Shown here: in pieces, positions 1-7,262 of the stretch
How the letters are laid out: every line of letters starts with the position of its first letter
Numbering within the stretch: position 1 is the first letter of the stretch
IMG/VR virus record: IMGVR_UViG_3300034082_001545
Location: 1 to 26,018 of that record
Length of the DNA: 26,018 bases
Strand: one strand, 5' to 3'
Origin: a virus
Position numbers and translations under genes: made by a program
The notes under the pieces: model-generated
Seen by the model: the letters and a program-made list of their open reading frames with translations, nothing else
Database searches by the model: none
Told to the model about the DNA's origin: nothing

Positions 1-1226
1 GAACCTGAAGTTCCACTTGAACCATCTGTACCGCTAGTACCTGACGAACCTGAAGTTCCTGATGAGCCATCTGTTCCGCTAGTTCCTGATGAACCTGAAG
101 TACCATCTGTTCCGCTAGTTCCTGATGAACCATCTGTTCCGCTAGTTCCTGATGAACCTGAAGTTCCACTTGAACCATCTGTTCCGCTAGTTCCTGAGCT
201 ACCATCTGTTCCGCTAGTACCTGACGAACCTGAAGTTCCTGATGAACCTGAAGTTCCACTTGAACCATCTGTTCCGCTAGTTCCTGATGAACCATCTGTA
301 CCGCTAGTTCCTGATGAACCTGAAGTTCCACTTGAACCATCTGTTCCGCTAGTTCCTGAGCTACCATCTGTTCCGCTAGTACCTGACGAACCTGAAGTTC
401 CACTTGAACCATCTGTTCCGCTAGTTCCTGATGAACCTGAAGTTCCTGAGCTACCATCTGTTCCGCTAGTTCCTGATGAACCATCTGTACCGCTAGTTCC
501 TGATGAACCATCTGTACCGCTAGTTCCTGATGAACCTGAAGTTCCACTTGAACCATCTGTTCCGCTAGTACCTGATGAACCTGAAGTTCCTGAGCTACCA
601 TCTGTACCGCTAGTTCCTGATGAACCTGAAGTACCATCTGTTCCGCTAGTTCCTGATGAACCATCTGTTCCGCTAGTTCCTGATGAACCTGAAGTTCCAC
701 TTGAACCATCTGTTCCGCTAGTTCCTGATTCTCCTGAAGTACCACTTGAACCTGATGTTCCGCTAGTTCCTGATTCTCCTGAAGTACCGCTTGAACCTGA
801 TGTTCCGCTAGTTCCTGATTCTCCTGAAGTTCCTGAAGAACCTGAAGTACCGCTTGAACCTGATGTTCCGCTAGTTCCTGATTCTCCTGAAGTTCCTGAA
901 GAACCACTTGAACCATCAACTCCACTTAAACCGCTTGAACCTGATGTTCCGCTAGTTCCCGATTCTCCTGAAGTACCACTTGAACCTGATGTACCGCTAG
1001 TTCCCGATTCTCCTGAAGAACCACTTGAACCACTTGAACCTGATGTACCGCTAGTTCCTGATTCTCCTGAAGAGCCACTTGAACCGCTTGAACCTGATGT
1101 ACCGCTAGTTCCTGAAGAACCACTTGAACCATCAACTCCACTTAAACCACTTGAACCTGATGTACCGCTAGTTCCTGATTCTCCTGAAGTTCCTGAAGTA
1201 CCACTAGTACCCGATGTTCCTGTTCC
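1..1226 (-). repeat. Gly-X-Y coding minisatellite with two compositional zones
   Basis: In-frame tandem repeat inside the collagen-like gene. Zone A (about 727-1226, proximal to the N-terminus) is built from GESGTSGTSGSSG-type units and contains the interruption GLSGVDG twice. Zone B (1 to about 726) lacks Glu and is built from units of 9, 12 and 15 residues that each contain GTDG, for example DGSSGTSGSSGTSGT (45 bp). Nucleotide identity between copies is very high, including the recurring ACT AGC (Thr-Ser) codon pair, so recent duplication is likely. The repeat runs off the window. Confidence 0.9.
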
Positions 1227-2093
1227 ACCTGTAAAATTAATTATTACATTACCACTTCCGTTATCTATAACAGAAGCACCTGAAAAAGTCATACCTGTAA
1301 CGTTTGTTGCCGTTACACCTGACGTGGCATCATAAATTGTAAGAGGGCTTCCACCTCCACCGCTTGTAAATCCAGTTACCTGAATATCCTCACCAAGTGA
1401 ATTGGTAAGAGTTAAAGTTTGGCTACCACTATTATAAGTTCCACCTGTAATTGGAGCAGTTAAACCTGTAATTGTTATTGTACCGCCAGTATTATTATAT
1501 AAATCTAAATCTGATGTACCTGAAAAATATGTACCACCCGTAATTTGAACGTCACTACCATAAAATATCCTCCAACGAGCATCTCCTACTGTTGTCCCAC
1601 TTTGACCTTCAATTGTCGAACCAGTCCAAGCGTTAATAAAATCTCTACCCGCTTGTGAACGGTCATTAACCGATGTTGCATAGTCAGTAACAGTAATTCC
1701 AGAGTTACCTGTTAATCCTGTCAACGCATTCCATAGTGTATCATAATTTGGTATTGTATATTGATATACAGTTTCAGTTTCCTGAACAAATACTTGCATA
1801 CCTAATCTCCTTCTACCTGAAGATATATTATCAGAATTTAACGTTAATACATCACGTGAAAATGCACTTCCCGTTCCTTTCGTGAATTGAATTGGTATTG
1901 TATTACCAGAATTTTGAATTGCTCCTGATGTTACACCGTATGTCGACCAATTTAAATCCGAAAGTGAATATACCTCCATATATCCACCTGTTTGGAGTAC
2001 AGAAAAATTAGTACCAAATGTTGCTGTCCTTGTTACGGATTCAGAACCTGAAAGTTGACTTGCGGTTATAGGATTTTTATATGGAAATGACAT
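1..2093 (-). CDS. Collagen-like (Gly-X-Y) fibre protein, C-terminus cut off by window edge
   Basis: The frame is open from an ATG at 2093 to the left edge (697 codons, no stop), so the C-terminus lies outside the window. Residues 1-288 (MSFPYKNPITASQL...) form a non-repetitive Thr/Ser/Gly-rich region, beta-rich in appearance, with no recognised domain. From about residue 289 onward every third residue is glycine, in triplets such as GTS, GSS, GES and GTD, for about 136 uninterrupted triplets. There is no signal peptide and almost no proline. Phage Gly-X-Y proteins of this sort are usually tail-fibre or virion-surface proteins that trimerise as collagen-like rods; that role is inferred here from the repeat and from its place at the end of the structural block. 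The leader is A-rich without a Shine-Dalgarno and carries the TATTTTT-N4-TAAA element. The X and Y positions are almost all Ser/Thr, with scattered Asp or Glu. The reading is certain; the function is probable. Confidence 0.85.
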   Translation of the reverse strand, partial: MSFPYKNPITASQLSGSESVTRTATFGTNFSVLQTGGYMEVYSLSDLNWSTYGVTSGAIQNSGNTIPIQFTKGTGSAFSRDVLTLNSDNISSGRRRLGMQVFVQETETVYQYTIPNYDTLWNALTGLTGNSGITVTDYATSVNDRSQAGRDFINAWTGSTIEGQSGTTVGDARWRIFYGSDVQITGGTYFSGTSDLDLYNNTGGTITITGLTAPITGGTYNSGSQTLTLTNSLGEDIQVTGFTSGGGGSPLTIYDATSGVTATNVTGMTFSGASVIDNGSGNVIINFTGGTGTSGTSGTSGTSGESGTSGTSGSSGLSGVDGSSGSSGTSGTSGSSGSSGSSGESGTSGTSGSSGSSGSSGESGTSGTSGSSGTSGESGTSGTSGSSGLSGVDGSSGSSGTSGESGTSGTSGSSGTSGSSGTSGESGTSGTSGSSGTSGESGTSGTSGSSGTSGESGTSGTDGSSGTSGSSGTSGTDGSSGTSGTDGTSGSSGTSGTDGSSGTSGSSGTSGTDGSSGTSGSSGTSGTDGSSGTSGTDGSSGTSGTDGSSGTSGSSGTSGTDGSSGTSGSSGTSGTDGSSGTSGTDGSSGTSGSSGTSGTDGSSGTSGTDGSSGTSGSSGTSGSSGTSGTDGSSGTSGTDGSSGTSGSSGTSGTDGSSGTSGTDGTSGSSGTSGTDGSSGTSGSSGTSGTDGSSGTSG

Positions 2094-2102
2094 GTTGTTT
2101 TG

Positions 2103-2117
2103 TTTATATTAAAAATA
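2103..2117 (-). promoter_or_regulatory. Candidate leader/promoter element TATTTTT-N4-TAAA
   Basis: On the coding strand the leader of the collagen-like gene reads TATTTTT, AATA, TAAA, then 9 nt to the ATG at 2093. The same arrangement (TATTTAT-N4-TAAA) precedes the genes starting at 4695, 11154 and 19960. This copy has one mismatch in the first block and a 2 nt longer spacer to the start. It lies in a 34 bp intergenic gap. Confidence 0.4.
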
Positions 2118-2127
2118 TGTTTTTATA

Positions 2128-4695
2128 TTATGTTTTAGTGTCCCCCTTAAAGTAGATTGTAACAGACAATGGAGGTGCCACTGGTTGTTCAGCATACGAA
2201 CCTAACCATAATACTCTATAAGTCCCTGCAGGAATGGCTGCTCCTGAAGTTACGATAACGTTTTGTGTTGATAAACCTGGGTCAGGCGTACCATCATTGA
2301 TAACATTAGTTGCACATGCACTACCAGTACCAATATCTACCGTCATATTTGTCATTGTACCTCCAACACCCGCCAATGGTACCCAAATTGAATAGAAGTA
2401 TTGAATACTAGGGTCTACTTGTCCAGGTGCTACCGCGATAGTACCAAACGTATATTGATTTTGTCCACAACCATAAGAATCATTACCCGAACCAGAAACT
2501 TGTCTTATTGGTCCTGCCAAAGTTGTAACAGGCGTTAGGAACCCATCAACAGTAGTTGACCAACCTGAGAAATGAGCATAAACGTCCAAATCAGGAGAAT
2601 AATTTGGTCCTGCGGCCGGAGCAACCTGACCATTAAGCCAATAACCATAGAATGAAACGGCACCATTATCTGACATATATTGACCAAGATTATTAGTTGA
2701 ACTAACATCACTTGGTTCAGGGAAAATGTAAGCCGAGAATGGTAGATTAGTTGGTGTTGGTGTAGGTGTTTGAGTTGGTGTTTCTGTGTTAGTTGGTGTC
2801 TGAGTTACCGTTGGTGTTGGTGTATTCGTTGGAGTCTCAGTATTTGTTGGTGTCTGAGTTTGGGTTGGCGTTTCAGTGTTAGTTGGTGTCTGAGTTTGGG
2901 TTGGCGTTTCAGTATTTGTAGGTGTATTAGTTGGAGTCTCAGTATTAGTTGGTGTTTGAGTTTGAGTTGGTGTTTCTGTGTTAGTTGGTGTTTGAGTTTG
3001 AGTTGGCGTCTCGGTATTTGTTGGAGTATTTGTTGGAGTCTCAGTATTTGTTGGTGTCTGAGTTTGAGTAGGTGTTTCTGTATTTGTAGGTGTCTGAGTT
3101 TGAGTTGGCGTCTCGGTATTTGTTGGTGTATTTGTTGGTGTTTCAGTATTAGTTGGAGTTTGAGTTTGAGTTGGCGTCTCAGTATTAGTAGGTGTTTGAG
3201 TTTGTGTTGGAGTCTCGGTATTTGTTGGTGTCTGAGTTGGAGTTTCAGTATTTGTTGGTGTCTGAGTTTGTGTTGGAGTTGGAGTTTCAGTATTTGTTGG
3301 TGTCTGAGTTGGAGTTTCAGTATTTGTTGGTGTCTGAGTTGGTGTTTCAGTTGGGGTAGGTGTTTGAGTTTCAGTTGCAGTAGGTGTTGAACCTGCAGTT
3401 GCAGTTGTACTTGGTGTTGGTGTTTGAGTTTCTGTATTAGTCGGTGTCTGAGTTGATGTTGGTGTTTCAGTATTAGTCGGTGTTTGAGTTTGTGTTGGTG
3501 TTTCTGTAGGAGTTTGTGTTGGAGTCTCAGTATTAGTAGGTGTTTGAGTTTGTGTCGGTGTTTCAGTATTTGTAGGTGTTTGAGTTTGTGTCGGTGTTTC
3601 AGTATTTGTAGGTGTGTTTGTTGGAGTTTCAGTATTAGTTGGCGTTTGAGTTTGTGTTGGTGTAGGCGTAGGTGTTGCGTTATACGTATATCCTGTAATA
3701 AATGCATAAGTATAAATTGAACCAGGCGCACTAACTATAAGGTTATTAAAAATAGATATTTGAGTTGCGTCGGTATAAACATCGTTTAATACGGTTTGTG
3801 TAAATCCTGTTGTTTCCCCAAACGGAATTACAATATTTACCGAATTAAAAATTGGGATTCCCGTTGTTTCTATTTCGTCAATAAATGATATGTTAAGTGC
3901 AACATCAGACAATGTTGACGCAGTGGCACCATAACCTGCATAAATTGAACCAGACGAATAGAATGCTTCAAGATTAATTATAACACCAGCGGGTGTGACA
4001 CTTGGAGTAGGGGTTAATGTTGGAGTCTCAGTATTAGTAGGTGTATTTGTTGGTGTTTCAGTTGGTGTAGGAGTTTGAGTTTCAGTCGCAGTAGGAGTTA
4101 ACCCAACAGATGCTGTCGGAGAAGGTGTAAGTGTTGCAGTTGTAGTTACCGTTGGAGTTTGGGTTTGAGTTGGAGTTTGGGTTTGAGTAGATGTTTGAGT
4201 TTGAGTTGGTGTTTCAGTATTGGTTGGTGTTTGGGTTTGAGTTGGCGTCTCAGTATTAGTTGGTGTTTGTGTATTTGTTGGAGTTACTGTCGGTGTTTGA
4301 GTCTGAGTAGCAGTATTTGTCGGTGTTTGAGTTTGAGTTGGTGTTTCAGTATTGGTTGGTGTTTGGGTTTGAGTTGGCGTCTCAGTATTAGTTGGTGTTT
4401 GTGTATTTGTTGGTGTAGTCGTTGGGGTTGTGGCAATTGAAGTTACTGATGGTGTTGGTGTAGGTGTTGGCGTTACACACTCAAGGGTTACAACAACCCC
4501 ATTAAACATGTCTGTTCTTGTTTGTGCGGAATAATAAATTACATTGTCAACATAAACATTAAATGGTCCTAAGGCGTTTGAATTAGATGCTAATCTAACA
4601 ATATATGTGGTACAACCTGTTACTGTTAATTGTTGTTCAATTTCAGTTCCACATCCAGGTGCATTATTTGTTACTAATATAGAGTAAGTCGACAT
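2128..4695 (-). CDS. Thr/Pro-rich multidomain fibre-like protein (855 aa)
   Basis: ATG start at 4695, TAA stop. Three globular pieces are joined by two mucin-like linkers: residues 1-74 (Cys-containing, with APGCG and LECV), Thr-Pro tract 75-235, a domain at 236-340, Thr-Pro tract 341-650, and a C-terminal domain at 651-855 starting at NLPFSAYIFPEP and ending GDTKT. No catalytic motif, signal peptide or membrane segment is visible. The linkers repeat a 12-residue unit of the form TPTNTETPTQTQ and would be extended and stiff, potentially heavily O-glycosylated if exposed to a suitable machinery. A tail-fibre or virion-surface adhesin is the likely role, inferred from architecture and from its place between an SprB-repeat gene and a collagen-like gene. 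No family is firmly recognised for the three globular domains. The upstream gap (84 bp) holds the TATTTAT-N4-TAAA element 7 nt before the ATG. Confidence 0.85.
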   Translation of the reverse strand: MSTYSILVTNNAPGCGTEIEQQLTVTGCTTYIVRLASNSNALGPFNVYVDNVIYYSAQTRTDMFNGVVVTLECVTPTPTPTPSVTSIATTPTTTPTNTQTPTNTETPTQTQTPTNTETPTQTQTPTNTATQTQTPTVTPTNTQTPTNTETPTQTQTPTNTETPTQTQTSTQTQTPTQTQTPTVTTTATLTPSPTASVGLTPTATETQTPTPTETPTNTPTNTETPTLTPTPSVTPAGVIINLEAFYSSGSIYAGYGATASTLSDVALNISFIDEIETTGIPIFNSVNIVIPFGETTGFTQTVLNDVYTDATQISIFNNLIVSAPGSIYTYAFITGYTYNATPTPTPTQTQTPTNTETPTNTPTNTETPTQTQTPTNTETPTQTQTPTNTETPTQTPTETPTQTQTPTNTETPTSTQTPTNTETQTPTPSTTATAGSTPTATETQTPTPTETPTQTPTNTETPTQTPTNTETPTPTQTQTPTNTETPTQTPTNTETPTQTQTPTNTETPTQTQTPTNTETPTNTPTNTETPTQTQTPTNTETPTQTQTPTNTETPTNTPTNTETPTQTQTPTNTETPTQTQTPTNTETPTNTPTNTETPTQTQTPTNTETPTQTQTPTNTETPTNTPTPTVTQTPTNTETPTQTPTPTPTNLPFSAYIFPEPSDVSSTNNLGQYMSDNGAVSFYGYWLNGQVAPAAGPNYSPDLDVYAHFSGWSTTVDGFLTPVTTLAGPIRQVSGSGNDSYGCGQNQYTFGTIAVAPGQVDPSIQYFYSIWVPLAGVGGTMTNMTVDIGTGSACATNVINDGTPDPGLSTQNVIVTSGAAIPAGTYRVLWLGSYAEQPVAPPLSVTIYFKGDTKT
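2746..3675 (-). repeat. Thr/Pro-rich coding minisatellite, tract 2 (about 310 residues)
   Basis: Tandem 36 bp units encoding variants of PTNTETPTQTQT, with a higher-order alternation in which ETPTNTPTNTETPTQTQTPT blocks recur several times. The coding strand is almost entirely A and C with few T and G, so the complementary strand is a long G/T-rich tract. Several spurious open frames on both strands come from this low complexity. A short less regular stretch around residues 428-450 (STTATAGSTPTATETQTPTP) breaks the tract. Confidence 0.9.
3991..4473 (-). repeat. Thr/Pro-rich coding minisatellite, tract 1 (about 160 residues)
   Basis: The same 36 bp unit as tract 2, but more degenerate, with insertions such as TVTPT and TATLTPSPTASVGLT. 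An element resembling residues 428-450 of tract 2 (TPTATETQTPTPTETPT) recurs here at about residues 200-216, which suggests that the two linkers arose by duplication of one ancestral linker around the central domain. Confidence 0.88.
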
Positions 4696-4702
4696 TCGTT
4701 GT

Positions 4703-4717
4703 TTTACTTAATAAATA
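4703..4717 (-). promoter_or_regulatory. Candidate leader/promoter element TATTTAT-N4-TAAA
   Basis: The coding strand reads TATTTAT, TAAG, TAAA and then exactly 7 nt (ACAACGA) to the ATG at 4695. Geometry and sequence match the elements before 11154 and 19960. The remainder of the 84 bp gap (4718-4779) is a T-rich run on the coding strand with no GC-rich hairpin, so no convincing terminator is seen for the upstream gene. Confidence 0.5.
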
Positions 4718-4779
4718 CCACGACTATCTTATTTGAATAAAAAAAAAATAAAACAGATTATTATAAAAATAAAAATATC

Positions 4780-5130
4780 TTATATTACACAAGAAGGGTC
4801 TGAATATACAATAGAAAAATTACAATTTGCTTCTTGAATATCAATATTGACGACACAAGAAGCCAATTCAATAGTAATTTGGAAAGTACAACCAAAAGTA
4901 CATTGTAATAATTTAAAAATACTACATCCATTGTTATCCGTTAAGGTTAACATTATCTCAGGAGCAGTATTAAATATTGAAGGTATTGTGTTATTATATT
5001 CAACTGTAGGTGGAACGGGTCCTGTATTTATAGTACCAAGTAAAGTTTGATAGTTCCCATATACATCTGATATATAGACATCAATTGGGTATGTACCTCC
5101 CGATATTTCCGTTATTCTTACCTGTATCAT
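4780..5130 (-). CDS. Small Cys-rich SprB-like single-domain protein (116 aa)
   Basis: An in-frame TTG at 5139 would give 119 residues, but the ATG at 5130 overlaps the upstream TGA as ATGA (5127-5130) and is the better start (MIQVRITEISGG). Residues about 5-80 resemble one SprB-like repeat: a SGGT motif near the start, a beta-rich middle, then LTLTDNNGCSIF, which matches the VTDxNGC end of the repeats in the gene just upstream. The C-terminal third has six further cysteines (LLQCTFGC, ASCVV, EANCNF, DPSCVI). There is no signal peptide. It is translationally coupled to the SprB-repeat gene and is probably an accessory or cap for that fibre; function unknown. Confidence 0.75.
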   Translation of the reverse strand: MIQVRITEISGGTYPIDVYISDVYGNYQTLLGTINTGPVPPTVEYNNTIPSIFNTAPEIMLTLTDNNGCSIFKLLQCTFGCTFQITIELASCVVNIDIQEANCNFSIVYSDPSCVI

Positions 5131-7262
5131 GTTAAACAAATTGTATCATAAACGATTATCAATTCAATAATAATTTCCTGACCATTTAAACTATTGTTAG
5201 TTGGACTTGTTTGAATTATTATTTGATTATTGGCAGAATCTACCGTTATTACACCAATACCAGGTATTGTATTTAATAAACTAACAACTGTATCATAATA
5301 ATCATTATCACTTGGTGCAACATTTAAAGATGTTGTTGTAAAGAACGTATCACTTGTTGTTATACCTAAAGGATTTACGGAAACTTTAACTGTAAAAGTT
5401 GCAGATATTAAACTACAACTTGTATTTCCCGAAGTTAAATCATCAAATCCAACATTCAACATTTGTAACAATCCAAACTTAGTTTGTGATTGAATGTTAA
5501 ACACTTGAGACCCCATTACATAAGTTTGATAAGAAACATATGCCGCATCACAAGTAATACTGGTAGTTCTTGATAATGAACATCCATTATCATCAACTAT
5601 TGTTAAATTGTATGTTCCACCTGTTAAACCTGTGACAGTAATTTCTTGTGGGTTATTAGGTATATTATCAGACCAAGTAAATACGAAAGGTGGAGTACCA
5701 GATGAGATAAATGCAGTTAACATCCCATCAGAACCTGTACCACAGGAAGTGCTATATAAACTATAATCTAACGGTGAACTTTCCCCAACATATACTTGAG
5801 TAGTTTGGGTACAACCCGTACTATCTGTAACGGTAATTGTATGTTGTCCCGATGAAACATTATCAAATGTAATTGCAGATAATGTAGTATCATTTATATT
5901 AACTAAACCATCTAATGAATAGTCAAATGGAGATTCTCCCCCATCACTCTTGTTAACTGTGATATAACCATTATCACGATTGCAAGTTGTTCCTGTAGTT
6001 TCAGTGGAAATTGTAAAGGTATTAGTAGCATATAATGTAACCTCATCCATATAAAAACATCCCGATTCATCTTGAACCGAAACTGAATATGTTCCCGAAG
6101 CTAAATTTGAAAATAATTGAGTGGTTTGATTATTACTAACATTTAATGTATTCCCATTAGGATAAATTAAAGTATAGATATAAGGCGATGTACCTCCAAT
6201 AACCGAAACAGTTATTGAACCACCATTACTTGAACATGTTGAACCTTGTGTTGAAATACTAACAGACGTTATACCATTTGGTGATGTTAGAGTTGTACCT
6301 ACCGTGATTGTACATAAAGCTGCATCGGTAACTTGGAAAGAATAATTTCCTGGTGATAATCCAGATATTGACCATGATGTCGGATATTGGACCACCACTT
6401 GACCTGTGGATGCAGAATAGTAATAAGGTGCGGTTCCTCCCGTAATTTGAATGGTTAAAACTCCATCGGCGGAAAAACAAGTTGGTTCCGTTGCTGTAAA
6501 TATTCCCAACCCTATTGGCGGTACATCAACAATTGTTGCAGACTTTGTTGTCACACATCCATAAAAATCTGTGACACTAACAGAGTAATTTCCCGCAGTT
6601 AATCCAGTTACAGTTGACCCTGTGGCACTTGTGTTCCAAAGATATGTATATGGTGGACTACCTGTTAAACCAGTAATCATAATTTTACCCATAGCACTAC
6701 CTCCGCAAGATGAGTTTGGTACCACATATAGTCCATAATCTAATGTATCGGAATCTTCAACGATAAAATTGGCACTTTGTCCTGTACAACCACCCAAGTC
6801 AAGAACAGTTATATAATATGTTCCCGCTGTTAGGCTTCCAAATTCAACGGTAGATTGGCTTGTAGTTGCAGATTGAGAAAATACCCCATCTCCATGATAT
6901 AAATAAAAACTTGTTGAGGAATAATCAGATGTCGATGTTCCTGTAACTGCCCCGTTATTTTCAGAACATGTTGTTCCCATAACTCCAAGAATACTTGCAC
7001 ATACCCCACTTGATACTGGTATATTAATGTAAAATTCACTATTTGTTGGTAGGGTACTATCATTAACCCTAACCGCATATGTTGTGGCGCTTAATCCCGT
7101 TTTAACCGCAGGTGATGTTGTAACAATATCAGGTGATAATACAGGACTTAACCATTGTACTGTATATGGTGGAGTACCACCAGTCAAAGTCAAACTAATT
7201 GACCCTGAGTTTGTATTTGAACAATCCCCCGTAACCGCTATGTTATAATTAAACACTGACAT
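5127..7262 (-). CDS. SprB-repeat (Ig-like) fibre or adhesin protein (711 aa)
   Basis: ATG at 7262 overlaps the upstream TAA as TAATG. The protein consists of seven repeats of roughly 75-85 residues (about 5-85, 86-170, 171-246, 247-327, 328-411, 412-492, 493-571), each with the SprB pattern: a Cys near the start, G-x-I-x-V/I-x-I-x-GG-T/S-PPY in the middle, then GL-x-x-G-x-Y-x-V-x-V-x-D-x-x-G-C. The clearest copy is repeat 3 (GSPPYTYLWN, TGLTAGNYSVSVTDFYGC). Residues 572-711 form a different C-terminal domain without repeats. In Flavobacteria, SprB-type repeats build cell-surface gliding adhesins; here there is no signal peptide or type IX secretion C-terminal signal that I recognise, and the gene sits among virion genes, so a tail-fibre role is inferred. 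Repeat 2 lacks the GGTPPY segment and repeat 6 has GGESPFDY instead. Confidence 0.85.
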   Translation of the reverse strand: MSVFNYNIAVTGDCSNTNSGSISLTLTGGTPPYTVQWLSPVLSPDIVTTSPAVKTGLSATTYAVRVNDSTLPTNSEFYINIPVSSGVCASILGVMGTTCSENNGAVTGTSTSDYSSTSFYLYHGDGVFSQSATTSQSTVEFGSLTAGTYYITVLDLGGCTGQSANFIVEDSDTLDYGLYVVPNSSCGGSAMGKIMITGLTGSPPYTYLWNTSATGSTVTGLTAGNYSVSVTDFYGCVTTKSATIVDVPPIGLGIFTATEPTCFSADGVLTIQITGGTAPYYYSASTGQVVVQYPTSWSISGLSPGNYSFQVTDAALCTITVGTTLTSPNGITSVSISTQGSTCSSNGGSITVSVIGGTSPYIYTLIYPNGNTLNVSNNQTTQLFSNLASGTYSVSVQDESGCFYMDEVTLYATNTFTISTETTGTTCNRDNGYITVNKSDGGESPFDYSLDGLVNINDTTLSAITFDNVSSGQHTITVTDSTGCTQTTQVYVGESSPLDYSLYSTSCGTGSDGMLTAFISSGTPPFVFTWSDNIPNNPQEITVTGLTGGTYNLTIVDDNGCSLSRTTSITCDAAYVSYQTYVMGSQVFNIQSQTKFGLLQMLNVGFDDLTSGNTSCSLISATFTVKVSVNPLGITTSDTFFTTTSLNVAPSDNDYYDTVVSLLNTIPGIGVITVDSANNQIIIQTSPTNNSLNGQEIIIELIIVYDTICLT
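5550..7250 (-). repeat. Array of seven SprB-like protein repeats
   Basis: The repeats are diverged at both protein and DNA level (no long identical blocks), unlike the near-identical minisatellites in the two genes downstream. This indicates an old array under structural selection rather than recent slippage. Conserved markers are the repeat-initial Cys and the terminal D-x-x-G-C. Confidence 0.8.

Noticed and set aside
926-1141. Short Val/Gln/Glu-rich open frame within the collagen-like repeat
   Set aside because: It is a frame shadow of the GESGTSG repeat units; the Gly-X-Y frame runs continuously through it to the ATG at 2093.
1-1226. Regularly spaced near-identical direct repeats that could suggest a CRISPR array
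   Set aside because: There are no unique spacers; the repeats are contiguous, in frame, and encode uninterrupted Gly-X-Y triplets on the minus strand.
2770-4440. Long open frames on the plus strand and in another minus frame across the Thr/Pro tracts (Cys/Trp/Ser-rich or Leu/Gln/His-rich peptides)
   Set aside because: They exist only because the low-complexity repeat lacks stops in other frames; they are confined to the repeat, have extreme composition, and lack plausible starts or domains.
4718-4779. A/T homopolymer run as an intrinsic terminator after the small Cys-rich gene
   Set aside because: The coding strand has a T-rich run but no preceding GC-rich stem; only a weak TTATT/AATAA palindrome is visible.
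5131-5139. TTG start for the small Cys-rich protein
   Set aside because: An ATG three codons later overlaps the upstream stop as ATGA, the common arrangement in this window.
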